A stretch of 64,000 nt of DNA from Paludibacterium purpuratum (GTDB lineage Bacteria > Pseudomonadota > Gammaproteobacteria > Burkholderiales > Chromobacteriaceae). Position 1 is the stretch's first letter; every line of letters starts with the position of its first letter. This document shows, piece after piece, positions 53,701 through 64,000 of the stretch. The position numbers were made by a program, and so were the translations under genes. The stretch lies in contig NZ_SNZP01000005.1 of NCBI RefSeq assembly GCF_004363805.1, positions 93,721 through 157,720 on the forward strand. The letters are read 5' to 3'. The notes beneath the pieces are model-generated. The model worked only from the letters and a program-made list of their open reading frames with translations, did not search any database and was not told the DNA's origin.

Positions 53701-54941
53701 TCTTCCAGGATGTCCCAAACTTCCGGCACTTCCTGTTCGACCAGCTTCTTGGCCGCCTTGATGGTGGACGCCAAGCCCATCACTTCCAGCTTGTGGAAGA
53801 TGAACGGCTTGAACAGTTCCAGCGCCATCTTCTTCGGCAGGCCGCACTGATGCAGACGCAGGGTCGGGCCCACGGTAATCACCGAACGACCGGAGTAGTC
53901 GACGCGCTTACCCAGCAGGTTTTGACGGAAGCGACCGCCCTTACCCTTGATCATGTCGGCCAGCGACTTGAGCGGGCGTTTGTTGGCGCCGGTCATGGCC
54001 TTGCCGCGGCGACCGTTGTCGAGCAGCGAGTCGACCGATTCCTGCAGCATGCGCTTTTCGTTACGCACGATGATGTCAGGCGCACGCAGTTCCAACAGAC
54101 GTTTCAGTCGGTTGTTACGGTTGATGACGCGGCGATACAGGTCGTTCAGATCCGAGGTGGCGAAACGGCCGCCATCGAGCGGTACCAACGGACGCAGTTC
54201 CGGCGGTAGAACCGGCAGCACTTCCAAGATCATCCACTCTGGTTTCATGCCGGAGCGCAGGAAGGCTTCCAGCACCTTCAGGCGCTTGGCGATCTTCTTG
54301 ATCTTGGTGTCGGAACCGGTGCTTTCCAGTTCGCGGCGCAAGGTTTCGATCTCGCGATCGAGATCCAGGCTGCGCAACAGTTCGCGCACGGCCTCGGCAC
54401 CCATCATGGCCCTGAACTCTTCGCCGTACTGGTCTTCCTTATCCAGGAAGTCCTCTTCGGACAACAGCTGACCGCGAGTCAACGGGGTCATGCCGGGATC
54501 GGTCACCACAAAGCCTTCGAAGTACAGCACGCGTTCGATATCGCGCAGGGTCATGTCGAGCACCATGCCCAAGCGGGACGGCAGACTCTTCAGGAACCAG
54601 ATGTGCGCGGTCGGGCTCGCCAGTTCGATGTGGCCCATGCGTTCGCGACGAACCTTGGACAGCGTGACTTCCACGCCGCACTTTTCGCAGATCACGCCGC
54701 GGTGTTTCAGGCGCTTGTACTTGCCGCACAAGCATTCGTAGTCCTTCACCGGCCCGAAAATGCGAGCGCAGAACAGGCCGTCGCGTTCAGGCTTGAAGGT
54801 ACGGTAGTTGATGGTTTCAGGCTTCTTAACTTCACCGTAAGACCAGGAACGGATCTTGTCCGGTGAAGCGATGCCGATCTTAATCGCATCAAACTCTTCT
54901 TCTTGCGTTACTTGCTTAAAGAGGTCGAGCAGAGCTTTCAT
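50748..54941 (-). CDS. rpoC: RNA polymerase beta' subunit (1397 aa)
   Basis: Catalytic subunit of RNA polymerase. The N-terminal zinc finger ([20 protein letters not shown]), the active-site Mg motif NADFDGDQM and the second zinc site ([19 protein letters not shown]) are present, followed by the trigger-loop and C-terminal regions. Typical proteobacterial length. 51 bp after rpoB. Confidence 0.99.
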   Translation of the reverse strand: MKALLDLFKQVTQEEEFDAIKIGIASPDKIRSWSYGEVKKPETINYRTFKPERDGLFCARIFGPVKDYECLCGKYKRLKHRGVICEKCGVEVTLSKVRRERMGHIELASPTAHIWFLKSLPSRLGMVLDMTLRDIERVLYFEGFVVTDPGMTPLTRGQLLSEEDFLDKEDQYGEEFRAMMGAEAVRELLRSLDLDREIETLRRELESTGSDTKIKKIAKRLKVLEAFLRSGMKPEWMILEVLPVLPPELRPLVPLDGGRFATSDLNDLYRRVINRNNRLKRLLELRAPDIIVRNEKRMLQESVDSLLDNGRRGKAMTGANKRPLKSLADMIKGKGGRFRQNLLGKRVDYSGRSVITVGPTLRLHQCGLPKKMALELFKPFIFHKLEVMGLASTIKAAKKLVEQEVPEVWDILEDVIREHPVLLNRAPTLHRLGIQAFEPVLIEGKAIQLHPLVCAAFNADFDGDQMAVHVPLSLEAQMEARTLMLATNNVLSPANGEPIIVPSQDIVLGLYYMTRDKVNGKGEGMVFADTQEVHRAYETRQVELATRITVRLKEWEKDEQGEFQPVIKRYETTVGRALLSDILPKGLGFEHINKALKKKEISKLINASFRRCGIRDTVIFADQLMYTGFAFSTRGGISICVDDMLVPTKKPELLAEAHKEVKEIEEQYRQGLVTQGERYNKVVDIWGRTGDKVAKAMMDELSKQKVLDRDGKEVDQESFNSIYMMADSGARGSVAQIKQLAGMRGLMAKPDGSIIETPITSNFREGLTVLQYFISTHGARKGLADTALKTANSGYLTRRLVDVTQDLVVIEDDCGTTNGFTMKAVLQGGDVIEALRDRILGRVAAVDIVDPSSGETVIEAGSLLDEHLVDMIDNLGIDEVKVRTPITCDTRYGLCAKCYGRDLGRGKEVNAGEAVGVIAAQSIGEPGTQLTMRTFHIGGAASRNAAASQVEAKSNGTVRFSSQMRYVTNTKGELIVITRSGEVVIHDDIGRERERHKVPYGATLLVTDGLVLKAGHVLATWDPHTRPIITEYAGRVKFENVEEGTTVAKQVDEVTGLSTLVVIDPKRRAGSQSKLLRPLVKLLDESGHEVKLAGSDASVSITFQVGAIITVKDGQEVGKGEVLARIPQETTKTRDITGGLPRVAELFEARSPKDAGMLAEVTGTVSFGKDTKGKQRLIITDLEGNTFENLIPKDKHVLVHDGQVVNRGELIVDGAVDPHDILRLQGIEALARYIVQEVQEVYRLQGVKINDKHIEVIIRQMLRRVIITDAGGTDFIQGEQVERADVLETNDRMAAETKEAAQYENVLLGITKASLSTDSFISAASFQETTRVLTEAAIMGKKDDLRGLKENVIVGRLIPAGTGLAYHRNRRRDPDSQSMFVEAMSLETPQTSLESNE

Positions 54942-54992
54942 TGCGTCTCCAGTCAGGGAGTCGGCGCGGCGACAGCCGCGCCAACACGCCTA

Positions 54993-57900
54993 TCAATAAC
55001 GTTCCAGGTCCATGTCGAGGCCAAGCGAGCGGATTTCCTTCACCAACACGTTGAAGGATTCCGGCATGCCGGCATCGATCTTGTGCTCGCCCTTGACGAT
55101 GTTTTCGTACACCTTGGTCCGACCGGTCACATCGTCGGACTTCACCGTCAGCATTTCTTGCAGCGTGTAGGCGGCGCCATAGGCTTCCAGTGCCCAGACT
55201 TCCATCTCACCGAAACGCTGACCGCCGAACTGCGCCTTACCACCCAACGGCTGTTGGGTAACCAGGCTGTACGGACCGGTGGAACGCGCGTGCATCTTGT
55301 CGTCGACCAAGTGGTGCAGCTTCAGGTAATGCATCACGCCGACGGTCACCTTGCGGTCGAATGCCTCGCCGGTGCGGCCGTCGTGCAGCGTCAGCTGCGT
55401 CTTGGACTCGTTGAAGCCCAATTGCGCGGTACGCGGATCTTCGTCCAGGTAGGCCAGGTTCAGCATGTGGCGGATTTCCGCCTCCTTGGCACCGTCGAAC
55501 ACCGGCGTTGCAAACGGCATACCCTTCTTCAGATGGTCGGCCAGCATCAGGATTTCGTCGTCCGTCATGCTGTCGATCTCTTCCGGCTTGCCGGTTTCGT
55601 TGTACACGCGGGTCAGATACTGGCGGATCTCGGCCACGGCACGTTGGCTCTTGAGCATACCGTCGATCTGCTCGCCGATACCCTTAGCGGCCCAGCCCAA
55701 GTGAACCTCGAGAATCTGGCCGATGTTCATCCGCGACGGTACACCCAGCGGGTTCAGCACGATGTCAACGGCACGGCCGTCGCCCATGAACGGCATGTCT
55801 TCCACCGGCAGGATGCGCGAAACCACACCCTTGTTACCGTGACGACCGGCCATCTTGTCGCCCGCTTGCAGGCGGCGCTTGACAGCCAGATAGACCTTGA
55901 CCATCTTCTGCACGCCCGGGGGCAGTTCGTCGCCCTGGGTCAGCTTGCGCTTCTTGTCTTCGAACTTGAGGTCGAACTCTTCGCGCTTCTGCGCCAGGCT
56001 GTCCTTGATCAGTTCGAGTTGCTTGGCGATATCTTCATCGCTCATGCGGATGTCGAACCAGTCGTGCTTGGCACCCAGGCTTTCCAGGTACTCGGCGTCG
56101 ATCACAGTGCCCTTGGCCAGACGCTTCGGACCGCCGTTGGCCGGCTTGCCGACAATCAGGCGCTCGATACGGCTGAAGGCGTCGTTCTCGAAAATACGCA
56201 GCTGGTCGTTCAGGTCCAGGCGATAACGCTTCAGTTCGGCGTCGATGATCGACTGAGCGCGCTTGTCGCGCTCGATGCCTTCGCGGGTGAACACCTGTAC
56301 GTCGATCACCGTGCCGGTCATGCCGGTCGGTACGCGCAGACTGGTGTCCTTCACATCGGAGGCCTTCTCGCCGAAGATCGCGCGCAGCAGCTTTTCTTCC
56401 GGCGTCAGCTGGGTTTCGCCCTTCGGCGTCACCTTACCGACCAGCACGTCGCCGGCTTCGACTTCGGCACCGATGTAGACGATGCCGGACTCGTCCAGGC
56501 GGCCTGCCATGCGTTCGGACAGGTTCGGGATGTCGCGGGTGATTTCTTCCGGCCCAAGCTTGGTATCGCGGGCAACCACCGACAGTTCCTCGATATGGAT
56601 CGAGGTGTAGCGGTCTTCGGCCACCACCTTCTCGGAGATCAGAATCGAGTCCTCGAAGTTGTAACCGTTCCACGGCATGAAGGCGATGGTCATGTTCTGA
56701 CCCAGCGCCAATTCGCCCAAGTCGGTCGAAGCACCGTCGGCCACCACGTCGCCCTTGGCGAGCTTGTCGCCGACATGCACGACCGGACGCTGGTTGATGT
56801 TGGTGTTCTGGTTCGAGCGGGTGAACTTGGTCAGGTTGTAGATATCCACACCGACTTCGCCAGCAGTGGCTTCGTCGTCGTTGACGCGAATCACCACACG
56901 GTTGGCGTCGACCAGGTCGACCACGCCGCCACGACGGGCGACCACGGTGGTGCCGGAGTCGATGGCGACGTCGCGCTCGATGCCGGTACCGACGTACGGT
57001 TTTTCCGGACGCAGACACGGCACAGCCTGACGTTGCATGTTGGCGCCCATCAAGGCACGGTTGGCGTCGTCATGCTCCAGGAACGGAATCAAGGAAGCGG
57101 CGACGGACACCACCTGGCCGGTAGCCACGTCCATGTACTGCACGCGGTCCGGGGTCGACAGGATGGTTTCGCCCTTTTCGCGGCAGGTAACCAGATCGTC
57201 GATCAGGCGACCGTCTTCGTCGAGCTCGGCGTTGGCTTGAGCAATGACGTAGCGGCCTTCTTCGATGGCCGACAGGTAGTCGATCTCGCTGGTGACCTTA
57301 CCATCCACGACCTTGCGGTACGGGGTTTCCAGGAAACCGAATTCGTTGGTTCGGGCATAAACCGACAGCGAGTTGATCAGGCCGATGTTCGGGCCTTCCG
57401 GCGTTTCGATCGGGCAAACGCGACCGTAGTGGGTCGGATGCACGTCGCGCACTTCGAAGCCGGCGCGTTCGCGGGTCAGACCGCCCGGGCCCAACGCCGA
57501 AACGCGGCGCTTGTGGGTAATTTCGGACAGAGGGTTGGTCTGGTCCATGAACTGCGACAACTGGCTCGAACCGAAGAATTCCTTGATGGCGGCGCTGACC
57601 GGCTTGGCATTGATCAGGTCATGCGGCATCAGGTTGTCGGATTCGGCTTGGTTCAGACGCTCCTTGACGGCGCGCTCGACGCGCACCAGGCCGGCGCGGA
57701 ATTGGTTCTCGGCCAGTTCGCCCACCGAACGCACGCGACGGTTGCCCAGGTGATCGATGTCGTCCACTTCGCCGCGACCGTTGCGCAACTCGGTCAGGAT
57801 GGCGATGACCGAAACGATGTCCTCGGTCGTCAGCGTGCCATCCATGACATCGCGACGTCCGGAGAACTTCTCGCCGATCAGTACCTTGAACCACTCGGGG

Positions 57901-59168
57901 GTCTTGTCATCGAACTTGTATTGATAAGTCCGGGTATTGAACTTCATACGGCCCACGCGCGACAGATCGTAGGTTTCTTCGCTGAAGAACAGACGCTGGA
58001 ACAGTTGCTCGACAGCGTCTTCGGTCGGCGGTTCGCCCGGGCGCATCATACGATAGATCGCAACGCGTGCCTGCATCCGATCCAGGATGTCGTCAACACG
58101 CAGGGTCTGGGAAATATAAGCGCCCTGATCCAGGTCATTGGTGAACAGCACGTCGATTTCCGACGCCTCGGTCAGCGCCAGCTTGGCCAGCACTTCTTCG
58201 CTGATTTCCTCGTTGGCGCGAGCGATCACTTCACCGGTATCGGTGTTGACCACGGCGCGCGCCAGCACGCGGCCCAACAGCGCATCGGCCGGCACTTCGA
58301 CGCGATCAAGCTCTGCGGTCTGGATGTCGCGGATGTGCTTGGCGGTGATGCGCTTGTCCTTGGCCACGATCAGCTTGCCGTCGGCCCCAACCAGGTCGAA
58401 TTTAGCGACTTCGCCCTTCAGGCGATCCGCCACGACCTTCATGAACACACCGCTCTTGGTCAGGTAGAACGTATCGAAGCTGTAGAACTCGGCCAGAATC
58501 TGCTCTTCGGTGTAACCCAGCGCCTTCAACAGGATGGTCACCGGCATCTTGCGACGACGGTCGATACGGAAGTACAGCAGATCCTTCGGATCGAATTCGA
58601 AGTCCAGCCACGAGCCACGGTAGGGAATGACGCGCGCAGAGAACAGCAGCTTGCCCGAAGAGTGGGTTTTACCGCGGTCGTGTTCGAAGAAGACACCAGG
58701 GCTACGATGCAACTGGCTGACGATCACACGCTCGGTACCGTTGATGATGAACGAACCGTTGGTGGTCATGAGCGGAATTTCACCCATGTACACTTCGTTT
58801 TCGCGTACTTCCTTCACCACCGGCTTGGACGACTCCTTATCGAAGATCGTCAGGCGGATACGGGCGCGCAACGGTGCGGCGTAGGTAATGCCGCGCAGTT
58901 GGCATTCCTGCATGTCGAACGGCGGCTCGCCAAGAATGTAGTGTGCAAAGTCCAGACGGGCGTAACCGTTGTGACTGATGATCGGAAAGATCGACTTAAA
59001 GGCAGCCTGCAGACCAACATCCTTGCGCTGCTCAACCGGTGCACCCAGCTGCAGAAATTCGCTATACGAATCGATCTGGGTCGCCAACAGGAATGGGACA
59101 TCGAGAACACTGGCACGTTTCGCAAAGCTCTTACGAATACGTTTCTTCTCAGTAAACGAATAACTCAT
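54993..59168 (-). CDS. rpoB: RNA polymerase beta subunit (1391 aa)
   Basis: Beta subunit of RNA polymerase. [18 protein letters not shown] start; the rifampicin pocket reads [12 protein letters not shown] and [10 protein letters not shown], the sensitive-type sequence; the C-terminal flap and clamp segments are complete. Start 59168 has GGAGA 5 bases upstream; an in-frame extension to 59219 lacks family similarity. Confidence 0.99.
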   Translation of the reverse strand: MSYSFTEKKRIRKSFAKRASVLDVPFLLATQIDSYSEFLQLGAPVEQRKDVGLQAAFKSIFPIISHNGYARLDFAHYILGEPPFDMQECQLRGITYAAPLRARIRLTIFDKESSKPVVKEVRENEVYMGEIPLMTTNGSFIINGTERVIVSQLHRSPGVFFEHDRGKTHSSGKLLFSARVIPYRGSWLDFEFDPKDLLYFRIDRRRKMPVTILLKALGYTEEQILAEFYSFDTFYLTKSGVFMKVVADRLKGEVAKFDLVGADGKLIVAKDKRITAKHIRDIQTAELDRVEVPADALLGRVLARAVVNTDTGEVIARANEEISEEVLAKLALTEASEIDVLFTNDLDQGAYISQTLRVDDILDRMQARVAIYRMMRPGEPPTEDAVEQLFQRLFFSEETYDLSRVGRMKFNTRTYQYKFDDKTPEWFKVLIGEKFSGRRDVMDGTLTTEDIVSVIAILTELRNGRGEVDDIDHLGNRRVRSVGELAENQFRAGLVRVERAVKERLNQAESDNLMPHDLINAKPVSAAIKEFFGSSQLSQFMDQTNPLSEITHKRRVSALGPGGLTRERAGFEVRDVHPTHYGRVCPIETPEGPNIGLINSLSVYARTNEFGFLETPYRKVVDGKVTSEIDYLSAIEEGRYVIAQANAELDEDGRLIDDLVTCREKGETILSTPDRVQYMDVATGQVVSVAASLIPFLEHDDANRALMGANMQRQAVPCLRPEKPYVGTGIERDVAIDSGTTVVARRGGVVDLVDANRVVIRVNDDEATAGEVGVDIYNLTKFTRSNQNTNINQRPVVHVGDKLAKGDVVADGASTDLGELALGQNMTIAFMPWNGYNFEDSILISEKVVAEDRYTSIHIEELSVVARDTKLGPEEITRDIPNLSERMAGRLDESGIVYIGAEVEAGDVLVGKVTPKGETQLTPEEKLLRAIFGEKASDVKDTSLRVPTGMTGTVIDVQVFTREGIERDKRAQSIIDAELKRYRLDLNDQLRIFENDAFSRIERLIVGKPANGGPKRLAKGTVIDAEYLESLGAKHDWFDIRMSDEDIAKQLELIKDSLAQKREEFDLKFEDKKRKLTQGDELPPGVQKMVKVYLAVKRRLQAGDKMAGRHGNKGVVSRILPVEDMPFMGDGRAVDIVLNPLGVPSRMNIGQILEVHLGWAAKGIGEQIDGMLKSQRAVAEIRQYLTRVYNETGKPEEIDSMTDDEILMLADHLKKGMPFATPVFDGAKEAEIRHMLNLAYLDEDPRTAQLGFNESKTQLTLHDGRTGEAFDRKVTVGVMHYLKLHHLVDDKMHARSTGPYSLVTQQPLGGKAQFGGQRFGEMEVWALEAYGAAYTLQEMLTVKSDDVTGRTKVYENIVKGEHKIDAGMPESFNVLVKEIRSLGLDMDLERY

Positions 59169-59274
59169 AGAGTCTCCATCGAGGTGGGGTGGCGCAAGAA
59201 ACCAAATGTCAGCAACCACACGCTTATTAATTGCTGGCGTTTATTTTCTTGATTGTTCCAATTACAAGCGCAAC

Positions 59275-59302
59275 AAGGCTGGCGGATTTCTCCGCCAGCC
59301 TT
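59275..59302 (-). terminator. Perfect hairpin between rplL and rpoB
   Basis: Twelve-base arms AAGGCTGGCGGA and TCCGCCAGCCTT with loop TTTC. No T-run of more than two follows on the minus strand. The position matches the rplL-rpoB attenuator / processing site known in E. coli; a similar partial termination role is inferred. Confidence 0.65.
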
Positions 59303-59322
59303 CCTTCTTTTTTCAAAGAAGA

Positions 59323-59694
59323 TTACTTGATTTCAGCCTTGGCACCGGCTTCGGTCAGTTGCTTAGCGATGTCATCGGCTTCAGCCTTGGCAACGCCTTC
59401 CTTCACGGCCTTCGGAGCGCCGTCGACCAGATCCTTGGCTTCCTTCAGGCCCAGGCCGGTGATCGCGCGTACAACCTTGATCACGTTGACCTTGTTGTCG
59501 CCTACGGCGGACAGGATCACGTCGAACTCGGTCTTCTCTTCAGCGGCAGCAGCGCCACCAGCAGCCGGGCCGGCAACGGCAACGGCAGCGGCGGAAACGC
59601 CGAACTTCTCTTCGAACGCCTTGACCAGGTCGTTCAGTTCCATAACGGTCAGGCCGGCAACGGCGTCAAGGATGTCTTCTTTGGTGATTGCCAT
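59323..59694 (-). CDS. rplL: 50S ribosomal protein L7/L12 (123 aa)
   Basis: Stalk protein that recruits translation GTPases. N-terminal dimerisation domain, Ala/Gly hinge (about 37-52) and the C-terminal domain with [20 protein letters not shown]. 36 bp after rplJ. Confidence 0.98.
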   Translation of the reverse strand: MAITKEDILDAVAGLTVMELNDLVKAFEEKFGVSAAAVAVAGPAAGGAAAAEEKTEFDVILSAVGDNKVNVIKVVRAITGLGLKEAKDLVDGAPKAVKEGVAKAEADDIAKQLTEAGAKAEIK

Positions 59695-59730
59695 GTGAAA
59701 ATCTCCAGAAATCTGTATATATCAAAAAAG

Positions 59731-60228
59731 TTAAGCGGCTTCGGCCTGCTTCTTTTCCGCCAATGCGGCCAGTGCGCGGGCAAAGCCGGACACAGGAGCC
59801 TGCATAACGTACAGAAGCTTGGACAGCAGTTCTTCGCGGCTCGGGATCGATGCCAGCTCAGCAACCTGAGCAGCATTCAGAACCTTGCCTTCGTAGGAAC
59901 CGGCCTTGACGATGATCTTATCGTCGGCCTTCGCGAATTGGTGGAGCACTTTGGCTGCAGCGACCGGATCAACCGAGATACCGTAGACCAGCGGACCAAC
60001 CATTTGGTCGGCCAAGCCTTCGAATGCGGTACCTTGGACGGCGCGACGCACCAGCGTGTTCTTCAGAACGCGCAGATACACGCCGTTCTCACGTGCCTTG
60101 GCACGGAGTTGGGTCATGCTGCTAACCTCGATCCCCCGATATTCGGCGATTACGATGGTCTGAGCATCGGCCAGCTTGGCAGATACTTCAGTAACGACCG
60201 CCTTCTTATCTTCAAGATTGAGACTCAA
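59731..60228 (-). CDS. rplJ: 50S ribosomal protein L10 (165 aa)
   Basis: Stalk base that binds L7/L12 dimers and autoregulates its own operon. [20 protein letters not shown] start and [20 protein letters not shown]. The start codon is TTG with a very strong AGGAGG 6 bases before it. tRNA-Thr lies 90 bp upstream, between the gene and its L10 leader. Confidence 0.97.
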   Translation of the reverse strand: MSLNLEDKKAVVTEVSAKLADAQTIVIAEYRGIEVSSMTQLRAKARENGVYLRVLKNTLVRRAVQGTAFEGLADQMVGPLVYGISVDPVAAAKVLHQFAKADDKIIVKAGSYEGKVLNAAQVAELASIPSREELLSKLLYVMQAPVSGFARALAALAEKKQAEAA

Positions 60229-60317
60229 GGTCTACCTCCTAGTCTGAAATGAAGTGCGAACATCGCACTCCGCTTTGCAGCGGCGACCTTTCAGGAGACA
60301 TCATGCAAACGATTCGG

Positions 60318-60392
<75 letters not shown>

Positions 60393-60419
60393 TCGAAACG
60401 CTGAAGCCTTCTATTCGGG

Positions 60420-60484
60420 TACACCATCTGCGTAGGATGCTGTCGCCAGCGATTAAGCCTTGCGGCACCTACGGTCTTTGACAA
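60420..60484 (-). promoter_or_regulatory. L10 leader (rplJ autoregulatory RNA)
   Basis: Reading on the minus strand, GACCGTAGGTG is followed by GGCTTAATCG and then CATCCTACGCAGATGGTG. These are the conserved blocks of the L10 leader, with CGTAGG and CCTACG pairing as its closing stem. In E. coli the L10-L12 complex binds here to repress rplJ translation. In this genome a tRNA gene separates it from rplJ (leader to start codon about 195 nt). Confidence 0.78.
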
Positions 60485-60536
60485 TCTGGCGGGACAAGCC
60501 CGCCAGCCCAAAGCCATGGCAGGTTGAGCACCTGCC
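60485..60536 (-). other. Two stem-loops after rplA
   Basis: CTGGCGGG / CCCGCCAG (within 60486-60505) and GGCAGGT / ACCTGCC (within 60517-60536) lie between the rplA stop and the L10 leader. They lack T-runs. They may be processing or attenuation signals. Confidence 0.5.
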
Positions 60537-60548
60537 TAGCTCCAACGC

Positions 60549-61244
60549 TTAAGCGCTGAAGCTACTGGTATCGATACGAACGCCAACGCCCATGGTGCTG
60601 GAAACGGCGGCCTTCTTCAGATACTGACCCTTGGCAGCGGCCGGCTTGGCCTTCTGCAGGGCATCGATCAATGCGGACAGGTTTTCACGCAGCGCGGCGG
60701 CTTCGAAAGAAGCGCGGCCGATGGTGGCGTGAACGATACCTGCCTTATCGGTACGGTATTGAACCTGACCGGCCTTGGCGTTCTTCACAGCTTCGGCGAC
60801 GTTCGGGGTTACGGTACCAACCTTCGGGTTCGGCATCAGGCCACGCGGGCCGAGGATTTGACCCAGCTGACCGACAACGCGCATAGCGTCCGGCGCAGCG
60901 ATCACAACGTCGAAGTTCAGTTGACCGGCCTTGACTTGATCGGCCAGATCGTCGAAACCGACAACGTCCGCACCGGCTTCGCGAGCTGCGTCAGCGGCTG
61001 CGCCTTGGGCGAACACGGCAACGCGCACGCTCTTGCCAGTGCCGCGCGGCAGCACGACGGCGCCACGGACAACTTGGTCGGACTTACGCGGATCGACGCC
61101 GAGATTAACGGCCACATCGATCGACTCGTCGAACTTGGCAGTAGCGGCTTCCTTGACCAGCGCCAGCGCTTCGTCGACCGGGTACAGCTTGTTACGGTCA
61201 ACCTTGGCAACCAGTGCTTGCATACGCTTGGAGACTTTAGCCAT
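60549..61244 (-). CDS. rplA: 50S ribosomal protein L1 (231 aa)
   Basis: Stalk protein for E-site tRNA release and repressor of the L11 operon in E. coli. [20 protein letters not shown] start and [14 protein letters not shown] motif. Begins directly after the rplK stop. Confidence 0.98.
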   Translation of the reverse strand: MAKVSKRMQALVAKVDRNKLYPVDEALALVKEAATAKFDESIDVAVNLGVDPRKSDQVVRGAVVLPRGTGKSVRVAVFAQGAAADAAREAGADVVGFDDLADQVKAGQLNFDVVIAAPDAMRVVGQLGQILGPRGLMPNPKVGTVTPNVAEAVKNAKAGQVQYRTDKAGIVHATIGRASFEAAALRENLSALIDALQKAKPAAAKGQYLKKAAVSSTMGVGVRIDTSSFSA

Positions 61245-61676
61245 TTACACGCCCTCCACTTCGAGACCCATGGAGCGAGCGGAACCGGCGATGGTACGCA
61301 CGGCGGCGTCCATGTCGGCAGCGGTCAGATCCGGCTGCTTGGCCTTAGCGATTTCTTCCAGTTGAGCGCGGGTTACCTTGCCAACCTTCTGGGTGTTAGC
61401 GCGCGGGCTACCCTTCTGGATACCGGCGGCCTTCTTCAGCAGAATGGTGGCCGGCGGGGTCTTCATGATGAAGGTGAAGGACTTGTCCGCGTAGGCGGTG
61501 ATCACAACCGGAATCGGCAGACCCGGCTCGATGCCTTGGGTCTGAGCGTTGAACGCCTTGCAGAATTCCATGATGTTCAGGCCGCGCTGACCCAGAGCCG
61601 GGCCGATAGGCGGCGACGGATTGGCTTTACCAGCGGGCACTTGCAGCTTTACATAGCCGACAATTTTCTTTGCCAC
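61245..61676 (-). CDS. rplK: 50S ribosomal protein L11 (143 aa)
   Basis: GTPase-centre protein. [20 protein letters not shown] start, [20 protein letters not shown] and [16 protein letters not shown] start at 61676 with AGGAG upstream. First gene of the rplKA-JL-rpoBC unit. Confidence 0.98.
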   Translation of the reverse strand: MAKKIVGYVKLQVPAGKANPSPPIGPALGQRGLNIMEFCKAFNAQTQGIEPGLPIPVVITAYADKSFTFIMKTPPATILLKKAAGIQKGSPRANTQKVGKVTRAQLEEIAKAKQPDLTAADMDAAVRTIAGSARSMGLEVEGV

Positions 61677-61739
61677 GATTTACACTCCTAAAGCGGGTAT
61701 AGCGCAGGCGCAAGCCTGCTTCCCAGACGAAAGGGGTAG

Positions 61740-61769
61740 ATTATACACACATACCCCTTACCTTGCCAA
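61740..61769 (-). promoter_or_regulatory. Sigma70-type promoter before rplK
   Basis: On the minus strand, -35 TTGGCA (61764-61769), 18-bp spacer, perfect -10 TATAAT (61740-61745). Start near 61733, giving a leader of about 57 nt before rplK. It lies just after nusG and would drive rplK to rpoC, including the tRNA. Confidence 0.8.
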
Positions 61770-61776
61770 GTAATGA

Positions 61777-62310
61777 TCAGACTTTTTCTACTTGGCTGAA
61801 TTCCAGCTCGACCGGCGTGTCACGACCGAAGATCTGAACCGACACGCGCAGCTTGTTGCGCTCGTAGTTCACTTCGTCCACCGTGCCATTGAAGTCGTTG
61901 AACGGACCATCGGTTACGCGCACACGCTCGCCCACCTCGAACAGCACCTTCGGACGAGGCTTCTCCACCCCTTCCTGGATCTGCTGCATGATCGAGTCGA
62001 CTTCCTTCTTGGAAATCGGTGCCGGCTTGTTGGCAGTGCCGCCAATGAAACCGGTCACCTTGGGCGTACTCTTCACCAGGTGCCAGGTCTCGTCGGTCAT
62101 CTCCATTTCGATCAGCACATAACCGGGGAAGAACTTGCGTTCGGTAATCGAGCGGCGGCCGTTCTTGATATCGACCACTTCCTCGACCGGAACCAGGATC
62201 TGTCCAAACTGATCAGCTACCTCGGAGCGATCGATGCGCTCGCGCAGCGCTTTTTGCACGCTCTTCTCAAACCCGGAATAAGCGTGCACGACATACCAGC
62301 GTTTTGCCAT
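61777..62310 (-). CDS. nusG: Transcription antitermination protein NusG (177 aa)
   Basis: Couples RNA polymerase to ribosome and Rho. NGN domain (about 1-120, [20 protein letters not shown]) and C-terminal KOW domain ([20 protein letters not shown]). 7 bp after secE. Confidence 0.98.
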   Translation of the reverse strand: MAKRWYVVHAYSGFEKSVQKALRERIDRSEVADQFGQILVPVEEVVDIKNGRRSITERKFFPGYVLIEMEMTDETWHLVKSTPKVTGFIGGTANKPAPISKKEVDSIMQQIQEGVEKPRPKVLFEVGERVRVTDGPFNDFNGTVDEVNYERNKLRVSVQIFGRDTPVELEFSQVEKV

Positions 62311-62317
62311 TTATCTA

Positions 62318-62671
62318 TCAACCTCGACCGAGAATCACGTCGTAGACCAACCAGGTCAGACCCGAGTCGACCAACCACATGAACAATGCCAGGACGGCAA
62401 CGAACAGAAAGACGATCCCCGTCATCTGCATGGCTTCCTTACGCGTCGGCCATACCACCTTGCGACCTTCGACCACGGACTCGCGCGCATAAGCAACGAA
62501 TTCGCGCCCCGGCGTCGTCACCCAGACGACACCGGCAGCCAACGCCAACGCCACAAACATGGCCAAAACACGCAAAAAGCTCTGCGTATCCGGGATCACA
62601 TAGAAACCCACCACGCCTGCGGCAACCAGCAGACCAGCCAGGGACAACTTGATTTTGTCTTGCATTTCCAT
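62318..62671 (-). CDS. secE: Preprotein translocase subunit SecE (117 aa)
   Basis: Small essential Sec subunit. Three membrane helices (about 8-27, 32-50 and 85-108), the third preceded by the conserved amphipathic helix ESVVEGRKVVWPTRKEAMQ. Start 62671 or 62665 are both possible; the frame to 62767 crosses the tRNA-Trp gene and is rejected. Confidence 0.95.
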   Translation of the reverse strand: MEMQDKIKLSLAGLLVAAGVVGFYVIPDTQSFLRVLAMFVALALAAGVVWVTTPGREFVAYARESVVEGRKVVWPTRKEAMQMTGIVFLFVAVLALFMWLVDSGLTWLVYDVILGRG

Positions 62672-62703
62672 ACGGAATGTTCTCAGCGCGTATGTGACAA
62701 AAG

Positions 62704-62729
62704 ACCAACCGGCGCAATAGCGCCGGTTA
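62704..62729 (-). terminator. Hairpin between tRNA-Trp and secE
   Basis: Nine-base perfect arms AACCGGCGC and GCGCCGGTT with loop AATA, followed on the minus strand by GGTCTTTTG. A moderate terminator or processing signal 10 bp after the tRNA. Confidence 0.6.
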
Positions 62730-62738
62730 GTCTTACTT

Positions 62739-62814
62739 GGCAGGCCAGGAGGGTCTCGAACCCCCAACCCTCGGTTTTGGAGACCGATACTCTACCAATT
62801 GAGCTACTGGCCTA
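62739..62814 (-). tRNA. tRNA-Trp (CCA)
   Basis: Cloverleaf with acceptor AGGCCAG/CTGGCCT, anticodon loop CTCCAAA (anticodon CCA), T-loop TTCGAGA, discriminator G and encoded CCA. Located between tufB and secE, the usual position in beta- and gammaproteobacteria. Confidence 0.97.
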
Positions 62815-62827
62815 AAACCTTAACAAC

Positions 62828-64000
62828 TTACTTAACAATCTTGGCTACAACGCCGGCGCCGACGGTGCGGCCGCCTTCGCGAATCGCGAAGCGCAGACCT
62901 TCTTCCATGGCGATCGGAGCGATCAGCGCGACGGTGATGCTGACGTTGTCGCCAGGCATAACCATTTCCACGCCTTCAGCCAGCGTTACGGCACCGGTCA
63001 CGTCCGTGGTACGGAAGTAGAACTGCGGGCGGTAGTTGGCGAAGAACGGGGTGTGACGACCACCTTCTTCCTTCGACAGCACGTAAACTTCGGCGGTGAA
63101 GTCGGTATGCGGGGTGATGCTACCCGGCTTAGCCAGGACTTGACCACGTTCCACTTCTTCACGCTTGGTGCCGCGCAGCAGCACGCCGACGTTGTCGCCT
63201 GCTTGACCTTGATCCAGCAGCTTGCGGAACATTTCCACGCCGGTGCAGGTGGTCTTGGCAGTCGGCTTGATACCGACGATTTCGATTTCTTCACCGACCT
63301 TGACCACGCCGCGCTCTACACGACCGGTCACAACGGTACCGCGACCCGAGATCGAGAACACGTCTTCGATCGGCAGCAGGAACGGCTTGTCGATGGCACG
63401 TTCCGGCGTCGGGATGTAGCTGTCCAGCGCTTCGGCCAGACGGAAGATCGACGGTTCGCCGATTTCGGACTGGTCGCCTTCCAGCGCCTTCAGAGCCGAG
63501 CCCTTGACGATCGGCAGATCGTCGCCCGGGAAGTCGTAGGAAGACAGCAGATCGCGCACTTCCATTTCAACCAGTTCCAGCAGCTCTTCGTCGTCTACCA
63601 TGTCGCACTTGTTCAGGTAAACGATGATGTACGGTACACCCACCTGGCGAGCCAGCAGGATGTGTTCGCGGGTTTGCGGCATCGGACCGTCAGCGGCCGA
63701 GCAAACCAGGATCGCGCCGTCCATCTGGGCAGCACCGGTAATCATGTTCTTCACGTAGTCGGCGTGGCCCGGGCAATCTACGTGTGCGTAGTGGCGGGTT
63801 TCGGTCTCGTATTCTACGTGAGCGGTGTTGATGGTAATACCACGTGCCTTTTCTTCCGGCGCGCTGTCGATTTGATCGTAGCCCTTAGCTTCACCGCCGA
63901 ACTTCTTCGACAGAATGGTGGTGATCGCAGCGGTCAGGGTGGTCTTGCCATGGTCAACGTGACCGATGGTGCCGACGTTTACGTGCGGTTTGGTCCGCTC
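62828..64000 (-). CDS. tufB: Elongation factor Tu, copy B (390 aa seen, 5' end off the right edge)
   Basis: Second EF-Tu gene; only about the first 6 codons are missing, since the first visible residues ERTKPH correspond to residue 7 of copy A. The frame contains all GTPase motifs and ends AKIVK. Almost identical at the DNA level to tufA, with few differences, mainly near the 3' end. 13 bp before tRNA-Trp. Confidence 0.98.
   Translation of the reverse strand, partial: ERTKPHVNVGTIGHVDHGKTTLTAAITTILSKKFGGEAKGYDQIDSAPEEKARGITINTAHVEYETETRHYAHVDCPGHADYVKNMITGAAQMDGAILVCSAADGPMPQTREHILLARQVGVPYIIVYLNKCDMVDDEELLELVEMEVRDLLSSYDFPGDDLPIVKGSALKALEGDQSEIGEPSIFRLAEALDSYIPTPERAIDKPFLLPIEDVFSISGRGTVVTGRVERGVVKVGEEIEIVGIKPTAKTTCTGVEMFRKLLDQGQAGDNVGVLLRGTKREEVERGQVLAKPGSITPHTDFTAEVYVLSKEEGGRHTPFFANYRPQFYFRTTDVTGAVTLAEGVEMVMPGDNVSITVALIAPIAMEEGLRFAIREGGRTVGAGVVAKIVK

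Noticed and set aside
51630..54209. 859-codon open frame opposite rpoC
   Set aside because: Same cause as the rpoB shadow; low-complexity His/Gln/Arg composition.
54903..59252. 1449-codon open frame on the plus strand opposite rpoB
   Set aside because: It is the mirror of a highly expressed GC-rich gene; the encoded sequence is His/Arg/Gln-rich without domains, and rpoB explains the region fully.
62672..62767. N-terminal extension of SecE
   Set aside because: The extension reads into the tRNA-Trp gene.

Overview
The window is a chromosomal segment of a betaproteobacterium. Ribosomal protein, EF-Tu and RNA polymerase sequences read as Neisseriales-like (Chromobacteriaceae/Chitinibacteraceae type); this rests on remembered family sequences, so genus is not claimed. 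Both edges cut genes: cpaF on the left and the second EF-Tu gene on the right.

Region 1 (1-8.8 kb): a Tad/Flp pilus locus on the minus strand, in order flp, cpaA (prepilin peptidase), cpaB, cpaC (secretin), cpaD (lipoprotein), cpaE (TadZ) and cpaF (ATPase, partial). A second, solitary flp pilin lies at 8.5 kb. Between the two pilin genes sit two plus-strand membrane enzymes (ICMT-like methyltransferase and PAP2 phosphatase). Both flp genes are preceded by an FNR/Anr-type box placed about 41 bp upstream of a plausible start site, which suggests oxygen-controlled pilin expression.

Region 2 (8.9-19.1 kb): housekeeping genes: glutaminase, PhnA/YjdM zinc-ribbon protein, aldo-keto reductase, glutathione peroxidase (with a Fur-like box), VOC protein, membrane metallophosphoesterase, then miaB, a YciI protein, and the phoH-ybeY-corC-lnt operon.

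Region 3 (19.1-32.1 kb): two chemoreceptors, the beta-alanine catabolic pair mmsA-bauA, a secreted protein of seven HAF-like repeats, a MocR-type regulator, a MOSC protein, and a 778-residue protein I cannot assign.

Region 4 (32.2-64 kb): the translation/transcription supercluster on the minus strand. Reading in transcription direction it runs tufB, tRNA-Trp, secE, nusG, rplK, rplA, [L10 leader, tRNA-Thr], rplJ, rplL, rpoB, rpoC | rpsL, rpsG, fusA, tufA, rpsJ | rplC to rpsQ | rplN to secY, infA, rpmJ | rpsM, rpsK, rpsD, rpoA, rplQ. Strong sigma70-type promoters are visible before rplK, rpsL and rpsM, and hairpins separate the units.

The most unusual observation is an intact tRNA-Thr(GGT) gene placed between a well-preserved L10 autoregulatory leader and the rplJ gene it should control. 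tRNA processing would be expected to cut the leader away from its target message. Other items worth checking are the paired FNR boxes at the flp genes, the unassigned 778-residue protein, a possible small RNA or attenuator before miaB, and the move of rpsJ into the str operon.
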